Shown piece after piece: positions 56,894-64,000 of a stretch of 64,000 nucleotides of DNA. Every line of letters begins with the position of its first letter. Position 1 is the first letter of the stretch. The notes beneath the pieces are model-generated. The model was not told the DNA's origin, searched no databases, and was given only the letters and a program-made list of their open reading frames with translations. Both the position numbers and the translations under genes were made by a program. The DNA comes from Galeopsis tetrahit. Its lineage: Eukaryota; Streptophyta; Magnoliopsida; Lamiales; Lamiaceae. The DNA is taken from assembly GCA_963675135.1 (NCBI GenBank), contig OY776120.1, forward strand, positions 14,660,001 through 14,724,000, in the 5' to 3' direction.

Positions 56894-57760
56894 GCCAAAA
56901 TCTCAAATACACTCGAGTTTGACTTTGATCCGTTCTTTTTTTTTTTTTAGTAATACTTTACAAAAATTATTATTAAAAAGTGTAAATCACTATAACTAAA
57001 AAGTGTAAGTGTTTATAACTGAAAAGTGCAATATAATTTTTATTAAAAAGTGCAAGTTAGTATAAATGTAAAATGCAACACAATATTAGTGAAAAATGTC
57101 AATTGCAATGAATATATTTGTAACTGAAAAATATTGTATTGCATTTTAATTGAACAGTTTAATGACTCAATATTCAGCCTTAGATAGTAAATTTAATGAC
57201 TCAATATTCAGCCTTTTATTATTTTTAATTGAACGGGCTTTAATAATTGTATTGCATTTTAATGACTCAATATTCATTGCAATGCAATTTTAATGACTCA
57301 GTAATATTGTATTGCAATATTACTAAAATACGTTCACTATAACTGAAAAATGTAAAAAAAATTATTTTTTTAATGACTCACTATAACTAAAATACGTAAT
57401 ATTGTGTTGACATATGCAATACAATTTTAATGACTCAGTAAATTTAATGACTCAATATTCAGCCTTTTAATGACTCAAGTTAGTATATTCATTGCAATTT
57501 TTTTAATTGAACAGTTTTATAAAAACGTCGACCACATAATATTTAATGACAATTGCAATGAATATATTTGTAACTGAAAAATATTTTCACATGTTTTTGT
57601 TGATTATTAATGTTACTGTAACTGAAAAAGATTTTATATTTTTTTAGTAATTACTAATTGCAATTTTATAACCGAAAAAAAATATTTACAAAAATAAAAA
57701 TAAGTGCAAAATTAAAATATTAAAATAAAAAAAAGTAACCTGTGTACAGGACACTCGCTC
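56894..57760. mobile_element. Mutator-like non-autonomous element upstream of the glucanase gene (867 bp)
   Basis: Flanked by an exact 9-bp duplication ATATTTTCT (56885-56893 and 57761-57769). The left end GCCAAAATCTCAAATACACTCGAG resembles GGTAAAGTCTAGTATGCACTCGAG of the small foldback MITE. The reversed right end, GAGCGAGTGTCCTGTACAC, resembles that of the 25661-27075 element. The body repeats ACTAAAAAGTGTAAGT, ACTGAAAAATAT and TTTAATGACTCAATATTCA many times. No coding capacity. Confidence 0.68.
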
Positions 57761-57769
57761 ATATTTTCT

Positions 57770-58236
57770 ACGAGTCTAGTACTAAGTTTCCAAATTGAAT
57801 TAACACATATACAATCATTTTAAATCTCGATTGTGATTTCTCAAAATCATTCGATTCAAACAATACTAATACGGGTCGCCAAAAAAAAAAAAAACAATAC
57901 TACTACGAAACCCGCTTATTACGTGGGACTGGACTTTTTTTTTTTTTAAGTATTTTTGTTTTGTTATTAATACTTTCATTTTTTTTTGGTAAGTTGTGTT
58001 TAGTATTAATTTGATTAATTTAAAAAAAATTGCAATTATGTAGTGTAATACTGTGATGTAATTGTGTTTTGAATCATTAGCATAAAAAAGGGAGTACAAT
58101 TTATGAGTTATTTCAATTTTAAAATTATTTTAAAATTAATTAGAAACTTAAAATTTTGAATGAAAAAGACGGGTGATGTCACGTAGGTAAAAAAATGATT
58201 CGCAAAAATGTAAAGTGATAACGTTCATATATATTA
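57770..58236. other. Intergenic DNA
   Basis: No gene seen. It contains poly-A/poly-T runs and a weak Helitron-end look-alike (57901-57928). Confidence 0.55.
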
Positions 58237-59010
58237 CTAGTAGGGTTATAAACTAATAAGGCCATTTCACTACTAGTTTTATCTAATAAAATCTACACTA
58301 TAAATTCTTGTCTAATAGAGTCAAAATGAAAAATCTTAGACAAATTTATCCTTTTCCTAATTTGACACAATTCAAAATTTTTAATTCAAATTACAGAGTC
58401 AACTAATTACCATAATTATAGATTAAGAGATTCTTGAAAAAAGCTTCCATAATTTAAAAATTCCTAAAAAGACGTCAATTCGAATTAATTACAGATATTT
58501 TATAATTTGAATTTTTTTAATTAATTAGATTGTAAATTTTAATTACAGATATTTTATAATTTTTTTTTTTAATTAATTAGATTTTTAAATTTATTTAATA
58601 GATGCATCTAATTATGCATAATTTAAAATATGATAATTATGTTGCATATCACGTTATGCATAATGCATTCGATTCAAATATGATACTATTTTGCATATCA
58701 CTTATGCATAATTCAAAATAATTTCTTTCAATTTAATTAGAATCTGATGATTATTTTGCATATAACGATATGCATAATTCAAAATATGATGATTATATTG
58801 CATATCACGTTATGCATAATGCATTCGATTGAAATATGATAACAATTTTGCATATCACATTAGACATAATTCAAACCATTTTCTAAAATTAAATTGAAAT
58901 ATAATAATTATTTTGCATATCACATTTACTAAAATAATATGATGAAAATTCTGCATAACCTAAAAAAACACTTAAATATATTTCAAGAACTGAAACAGGG
59001 CTTTGGGTCT

Positions 59011-59214
59011 TTTTTTTTTTTTTTTTTGGATCAGTCAAGAGTAAGAATTTTATTAAATCACGAGGGCACAAGAAATACCCACAAGAGGAAAAGTACAGTA
59101 CATTAGTTGAAAAGAAAAACAGAGTAGAGAATTAGCAAATATTAACCCATAGTAATTTCCCAGACATCAGTAGCACTCCTAGCCTTTATTTTCTGTCTTT
59201 AGCACATCTCACCC
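59011..59214 (-). mobile_element. 5'-truncated LINE (3' end with poly-A)
   Basis: On the minus strand the sequence ends TTTAATAAAATTCTTACTCT..GATCC followed by about 22 A. It is flanked by ACAGGGCTTTGGGTCT (58995-59010) and ACAGGGCTTTGAGTCT (59215-59230), a 16-bp target duplication with one change. The structure is that of a short dead-on-arrival LINE copy, or a SINE sharing a LINE tail. Confidence 0.75.
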
Positions 59215-59712
59215 ACAGGGCTTTGAGTCTCTTGAATGCTGACAGATTTGTTCTACAGGCAGATATGTGAAGTAGATGCTATAACACATTGGACATCGAT
59301 TTTTGCTCTTTAGCCTTCAGTGATCTGTTCATTCACCTGAAACAATTAGAGCAAGACCAATTCACAGATTCATCAATAGAAATGACCAAATGAAAAACAT
59401 GTATGTAAGTAAAACAAATTTAACTACATATTAAAATTTTAGGCTCGACCTAGTCAACTCGAATTTCAAGTATAGCAATAAAGACGAATTTCGAGCTTCG
59501 ACTAGGCTCATATACACCCAAACTAAAATACTTAAAAACTGGAATAGATCGAAAACACATAAAACTTGTGTACCTTTGTGTTTTCTGCATAATTGAATTT
59601 TAGTGAATCGTGAAGAAAAATTTCTATGCCCTAATTTCTTCTATTTCATAGAAGAATGTATAAATTTATGGAAAAGATAAATAAAAATCTTTAAAAATAT
59701 TTATGGAAGAGA

Positions 59713-60142
59713 TTAACCCATATCCTTTAGGAAGGGAGATCGATTTTCTAAATCATTATCATAATCTAAAGGGAACTCACAAATAAGAATGTCTTGCGAT
59801 CGACAGATCGGCGCATTGGAGTCGAGGGGGTTGCAGATCGGCGGCTGCTTCATCTTCGACGGCCAGACGGCGGTGTCCACGAGTCTTTCTTCTTTGGCCA
59901 CTTCGTCTTCCTCGGCGAGTGCGGCGGCAAAAGCAACGACGGCGGTGAAGGTGCTGCTTCGTCTTGGTTTGGGCGGCGGCAACAACTCCCCAAACGGCAT
60001 AGATCTGTTCGCCTTGGTCGTCGCTTCGACTTCTCCGGCTATGGCAGATCAGCGGCAACACCTCCACACACGACACAGATCGGCGACGCCGCGTGGGAGA
60101 TGTAATTGCAGACGGCGGCGGTGGGAAAAGGGGCGACGACAC
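59713..60142 (-). pseudogene. GC-rich gene-like segment, hypothetical
   Basis: Between about 59787 and 60175 the base composition jumps to GC-rich with many CGGCGG words, unlike the AT-rich surroundings. Two overlapping minus-strand frames exist: 59777-60142 (Arg/Ser-rich, low complexity) and 59713-60000 (95 codons, ending FPLDYDNDLENRSPFLKDMG). A CCCTAGCTCCC leader-like phrase lies just upstream on the minus strand (near 60160). No domain is recognised. It could be a captured 5' gene fragment within the TIR element, or a small unannotated gene. Confidence 0.3.
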
Positions 60143-60388
60143 CGAGGGGATGGTGGAGAGGGAGCTAGGGTTTTGATTTTGGTTTTGGGTGAATGAGGTG
60201 AATGAATTACAGATTAGATGAATAGAGAGGTTCTTATTTATAAGAGGGTATTCTTGGTTTTTTAACTCTATTTTGATCCTATTAGAAAATTATACAGGTT
60301 GGTGTTTCTATTAGATTAATGAGTTCTAATAGTGGACTTATTAGATAATAATCTCTTACTAGTATATATGTGTACATCTATTTATATG

Positions 60389-61520
60389 TGTAGACACCTA
60401 AATTTTATCGGTCTCTTTAATTGGTTTGGGCCTCTAAAGCCCAATAAATTAAGTGAAGTTCAATTTGGGCCTCCAAAGTCCAATAATTCAAATACGGGCC
60501 TCTAAAGTCCAACAAACCAAATCAAGCCCAAATAGGGTATTCTTAGCCCATCAAGTAATTCAAATTTTGAATTAGCCCTAACTACTTGCACAAATATCTC
60601 CTTGGCCCATGAGAAACCCTAGGTTCTACACCTATAAATAGAGGCCTCATTTCATTCATTTCAGAATCAAGAAATCAGAAGCATTCAAGGCTCTAAAATT
60701 CTCTACAGAGATTTTAGAGTGTTCTTCAGCAGTTGGAGGAGCTTCAAAAGCGTTCTTCGTGCAAAGCGGCAAGAAGCAGTGTTCGAGTGGAGATCAAGGT
60801 GCTAAGCCTCTTCGATTCGGCGTTCTTCGTGCAAAGCGGCAAAAAGCAGCGTTCGAGCGGAGATCAAGGTGCTAAGCCCCTTCGATTCAGCGTTTCTTCA
60901 AGGAGGAGGTGCTTCGTGGATCTTCAACGACGTTCGTCCCGGAAAAGTCCCGACAAGTCCCGAATAAGTCCCGAAAGTCCCGGAAAAGTCCCGAATAAGT
61001 CCCGGAAAAGTCCCGAAAAGTCCTGGATAAGTCCCTAAAATCCACGTTTAATCCAAAATACGGCGTCAAGCCCTTGGATTAACGTTACAAAGTCCCAAAT
61101 TCAAGAACAAGTCCCGAATAAGTCCCGGAAAAGTCCCGAAAAGTCCCGGATAAGTCCCTAAAATCCACGTTTAATCCAAAATACGGCGTCAAGCCTTTGG
61201 ATTAACGTTACAAAGTCCCAAATTCAAGAACGATCTTCAACGACGTTCATCCAAAAAGTCCCTAAATTCGGCGATTAATCCAAAATACGGTGCTAAGCCT
61301 TTGGATTAACGTTATAAAAGCCCCAAATACAAGATCGAAAAGGATTCGGCTGCGGATCCAGCTCCAAAAGCTCAAGAAATCCAAGTGAAATTCAAGAAGA
61401 GAGAATCAGAGGAACAGATTAGAGATTGTAACCCACAAATATTCGGTTTTAATCCGAAATTAAATAAAATCGTTTACCATTTTCGCGTTTTTATATTTAA
61501 TTCACGAATTTGTGTTTACA
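60389..61520 (+). repeat. 5' LTR of the gag-only element (1,132 bp)
   Basis: It begins TGTAGACACC and ends GTTTACA. The U3 side repeats the phrases GGGCCTC(T/C)AAAG(C/T)CCAATAA. Downstream of the TATA box are a duplicated 70-bp unit (about 60748-60818 and 60819-60889) and a run of AAGTCCCGRAWA units with larger copies of AATCCAAAATACGGCG..TTGGATTAACG (61035-61320). The open frame 60733-61038 is repeat-derived. Confidence 0.88.
60632..60640 (+). promoter_or_regulatory. TATA box of the gag-only element
   Basis: CTATAAATA followed about 30 bases later by CATTTCATTCATTTCAG, a typical LTR core promoter arrangement. Confidence 0.6.
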
Positions 61521-61522
61521 AA

Positions 61523-61541
61523 TTGGCACGCCTAGTGGGAC
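61523..61541 (+). other. Primer-binding site of the gag-only element
   Basis: TTGGCACGCCTAGTGGGAC lies two bases after the LTR end. The position and TGGC start fit a tRNA primer site; the tRNA was not identified. Confidence 0.6.
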
Positions 61542-61588
61542 TATCTCTACCTCTCATCTGTACTCTTCAAGCAAATCAAGTCACGACG

Positions 61589-63127
61589 ATGGCGCCAATC
61601 AAGATTAAGATCAAGAGAGGCGTTGCACCCGGATCAGTTGACGTCGACTTTGAAGACGTGAACGTAGTCACGAGAACGTTGTCAAGAAGCTCGAAGTCAT
61701 CGTCTTCTTCAGGGAAAACTACTACAGAGGGTCCACCACCCAACACTGCGAATGAGGAAAACAACCCAGCCTGTTCCCCTACTCATTCCACGACGAGCTC
61801 ATTAGATTCAAACACAGCTTCAGCAATGGTGACAAATACCACGACTGTTGAGGAGCAATTGGCAAGCTTGACTAGAGCTATAGAAGGACTCACGAAACAT
61901 GTCCAAGAACAGGATGTTCAGATTGCTAAGCTGATGAGCAATGCAGACAAAGGGGAGTCAAGTCGAGCAAAAGAAAAGCGAGTCGAGGGGCATGATGTGG
62001 AGATGTCTGGTGAACGTCAACAGATGGAAATTGACCCAACTCTTAAGGAGTTACAAGTTTCTCCCGATGGTTTGGTGCCCGTTAACCAGCTAAAAGAAAT
62101 CATACTTGGGGCAATCAAAGATAAGTTCGAGAAAAATCCCAAGTCTTCATTCACCTACAGCAAGCCTTACACGAAGAGGATTGACAGTTTGAAGATGCCA
62201 GCTGGTTATCAACCTCCAAAGTTGCAGCAGTTCGATGGCAAGGGTAATCCAAAGCAACATATTGCTCACTTCGTGGAGACCTGCAACAATGCCGACACGT
62301 ATGGAGATCATTTGGTGAAGCAATTCGTGCGCTCTTTAAAGGGCAATGCGTTCGATTGGTATACCGATTTGGAAGCGAGTTCGATAGAAAGTTGGGAGCA
62401 AATGGAATAAGAATTTCTCAATCGATTTTACAGCACTCGTAGAACGGTTAGCATGCTTGAATTGACGAACACTTGTCAATCAAAGGAAGAGCCAGTGATC
62501 GATTACATAAATCGATGGAGAAATCTAAGTCTAAATTGCAAGGATAGATTGACTGAAGCTTCAGCCATCGAGATGTGCATCCAAGGAATGCAGTGTGGTC
62601 TTCGATATATCCTTCAAGCAATTCGACCAAGATCATTCGAGGATTTGGCTACTAAGGCTCATGACATGGAGTTGAGCATGTCTACAAGTGGATTTGAAGG
62701 GCCGCTATCTCAAGAGTGGGGGCAAAGGAAAACGAGTTTGAAGGAGTTGCAACGAAAGCAATATCCATTTCTAGACTCAGACATCCCCGAAATTTTCGAT
62801 GACTTGATCAAGAATGATCTCATTGAACTACCACGAATGAAACGACCCGATGAGGCTGGGCGAACGGACGACCCCAAATATTGCAAGTACCATCGATTGG
62901 TAGGACATCCAACTCAAGACTGTTTTATACTTAAAGAGAAAATTATGCAGCTAGCCAAAGAGGGGAAGATCTTGCTAGAAGAAAGTGTAACAACGGTGAA
63001 TCACATCACAGTTGAAGACAATCAAATGAAGGAATATTACGCAAATGACGCCTACAAATTGATTTCTAAAGACGGCGTATACATTGGTCCCATGAACGGA
63101 AAGTTTTTGAAACACTACTACGCGTAA
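61589..63127 (+). pseudogene. gag: Gag of the Tat-like element, one in-frame stop
   Basis: The frame starts at ATG 61589 (MAPIKIKIKRGVAPG), 68 codons into a longer open stretch that begins in the LTR. It would encode about 512 residues but for a TAA at 62408-62410. The N-terminal part has a Ser/Thr-rich linker, then a helical stretch. The capsid-like domain spans YQPPKLQQFDGKGNPKQHIAHF, VKQFVRSLKGNAFDWYTDL and, after the stop, FLNRFYSTRRTVSMLELTN to IRPRSFEDLATKAHDME. A Tat-type zinc motif of the form C-x2-H-x4-H-x4-C (CKYHRLVGHPTQDC) lies near 62883-62924. The frame is otherwise intact, so decay is slight. Confidence 0.85.
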
Positions 63128-63140
63128 AGAAAACAAGTAT

Positions 63141-63809
63141 GCTCCATAAACGCACGAGCCTAAACTGCTTGTTGCTCCATAAACGCATGAGCCTAAACTG
63201 CTTGTCGCTCCAAAAATGCACGAGCCTAAACTGATTGTTGCTCCATAAACGCATGAGCCTAAACTGCTTGTCGCTCCAAAAATGCACGAGCCTAAACTGA
63301 TTGTTGCTCCATAAACGCATGAGCCTAAACTGCTTGTCGCTCCAAAAATGCACAAGCCTAAACTGCTTGTTGCTCCATAAACGCATGAGCCTAAACTGCT
63401 TGTCGCTCCAAAAATGTACGAGCCTAAACTGATTGTTGCTCCATAAACGCATGAGCCTAAACTGCTTGTCGCTCCAAAAATGCACGAGCCTAAACTGATT
63501 GTTGCTCCATAAACGCATGAGCCTAAACTGCTTGTCGCTCCAAAAATGCACGAGCCTAAACTGCTTGTTGCTCCATAAACGCACGAGCCTAAACTGCTTG
63601 TTGCTCCATAAACGCATGAGCCTAAACTGCTTGTCGCTCCATAAACGCACGAGCCTAAACTGCTTGTTGCTCCATAAACGCATGAGCCTAAACTGCTTGT
63701 CGCTCCAAAAATGCACGAGCCTAAACTGATTGTTGCTCCATGATGCACGAGCTTAAACTGCTTATTGCTCCATAAACACATGAGCTTAAACTGCTTGTTG
63801 CTCCAAAAT
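63141..63809 (+). repeat. 33-bp tandem repeat array, about 20 units
   Basis: The consensus starts GCTCCATAAACGCATGAGCC and units start every 33 bp from 63141 to 63702. A 32-bp unit follows, then one more full unit and a partial one. Two variants largely alternate: A (ATAAACGCATGAG..CTTGTC) and B (AAAAATGCACGAG..GATTGTT), making a 66-bp dimer. Because 33 is divisible by three, frames stay open on both strands (for example 62975-63934 minus), but these are not genes. The array lies between gag and the polypurine tract. Confidence 0.95.
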
Positions 63810-63865
63810 TTGAAATAATTTCGCAATTCGTCCACATCGAAGACAGACGTTCTTGTGAACGAAAT

Positions 63866-63878
63866 GCGAGGGGGCATT
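63866..63878 (+). other. Polypurine tract of the gag-only element
   Basis: GCGAGGGGGCATT immediately before the 3' LTR start at 63879. G-rich tracts of this kind adjoin Tat-type LTRs. Confidence 0.65.
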
Positions 63879-64000
63879 TGTAGACACCTAAATTTTATCG
63901 GTCCCTTTAATTGGTTTGGGCCTCTAAAGCCCAATAAATTAAGTGAAGTTCAATTTGGGCCTCCAAAGTCCAATAATTCAAATACGGGCCTCTAAAGTCC
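63879..64000 (+). repeat. 3' LTR of the gag-only element, truncated by the window
   Basis: The first 122 bp repeat 60389-60510 with one visible difference (GGTCTC against GGTCCC). Confidence 0.9.

Larger units (their letters stand above)
58237..60362. mobile_element. TIR-bounded element with CTAGTA ends, carrying a LINE fragment and a GC-rich segment
   Basis: The left end CTAGTAGGGTTATAAACTAATAAG and the reversed right end CTAGTAAGAGATTATTATCTAATAAG are flanked by TA. The two ends stay alignable for about 100 bp, sharing CTAATAAG(G/T)CCA, TCTAATA(G)AAA and CTAATAG(AG/GA)TCAAAAT in the same order. This is an imperfect terminal inverted repeat with repeated CTAATA words. No transposase is seen. 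The superfamily is not clear, because TA could be part of the end itself. Confidence 0.6.
60389..64000 (+). mobile_element. Gag-only Tat-like Ty3/Gypsy element (non-autonomous), cut by the window end
   Basis: LTRs begin TGTAGACACCTAAATTTTAT at 60389 and 63879. The internal region is only about 2.36 kb and holds a gag frame and a 33-bp repeat array, without protease, RT or integrase. The primer-binding region and gag zinc motif are Tat-like. Such an element must use the enzymes of a relative. The right LTR is truncated by the window (122 bp seen, about one difference from the left), so no target duplication can be checked. Confidence 0.88.

Noticed and set aside
60733..61038. Plus-strand frame of 101 codons with SRKSPEKS repeats
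   Set aside because: It lies in the LTR leader and reflects the AAGTCCCG repeat units.
63141..63809. Possible CRISPR-like array
   Set aside because: Units are contiguous with no unique spacers, and the setting is a plant retrotransposon.
62975..63934. A 319-codon minus-strand frame made of GATSSLGSC repeats
   Set aside because: It is produced by the 33-bp array, whose length is divisible by three. It has no start context, runs antisense to the element and ends in the LTR.

Overview
The window is nuclear DNA of a flowering plant, almost certainly a eudicot. It is AT-rich and contains spliced genes with GT-AG introns, Copia and Gypsy LTR retrotransposons, and many plant-type MITEs. The species cannot be fixed from the sequence. 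Only two host genes can be supported, both on the minus strand: a three-exon HD-Zip class I transcription factor of the ATHB-6/ATHB-16 type (28947-29944) and a two-exon secreted GH17 endo-1,3-beta-glucanase (54339-56612). They are 24 kb apart and share no operon-like or pathway logic. Everything else that can be identified is transposable-element sequence or AT-rich intergenic DNA.

Layout. 1-2447: intergenic. 2448-11417: a dead Copia (Tnt1-94/Tork-like) element with a 5-bp target duplication AATCT; it carries a 1.7-kb internal duplication and is interrupted at 7207-8963 by a complete solo LTR of a Gypsy/Athila-like family (target duplication TTGAT). 11423-28900: very AT-rich intergenic DNA with a possible Helitron end, a GGCATG-type inverted-repeat element, three elements of a Mutator-like family with exact 9-bp target duplications (21318-21515, 23648-23870, 25661-27075) and a Stowaway MITE. 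28947-30030: HD-Zip gene and its promoter. 30971-37308: degraded MITEs, a hAT-like element (31329-32281, 8-bp duplication) and intergenic DNA. 37314-50825: a fused pair of Athila-like LTRs into which a very young Athila element (38664-49295, target duplication GTATT, 1,550-bp LTRs with about four differences) has jumped. 50831-54149: Stowaway and Tourist MITEs, one nested in the other, and relics of Copia LTRs. 54339-56725: glucanase gene. 56894-57760: a fourth Mutator-like element just upstream of the glucanase promoter. 58237-60362: a TIR-bounded element that holds a truncated LINE and a GC-rich gene-like segment. 60389 to the window end: a gag-only Tat-like LTR element with a 33-bp satellite-like array; its 3' LTR runs off the window.

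The genes do not form a pathway. What links the window is repeated nesting of transposons: solo LTR in Copia, Athila in fused LTRs, Stowaway in Tourist, LINE in a TIR element. The most unusual points are the Mutator-like family (one member carrying a tRNA-like segment), the swapped GC-palindrome cassettes in related LTR U3 regions, the 1.7-kb duplication in the Copia element, and the dimeric 33-bp array in the gag-only element. No convincing wholly new biological system was seen.
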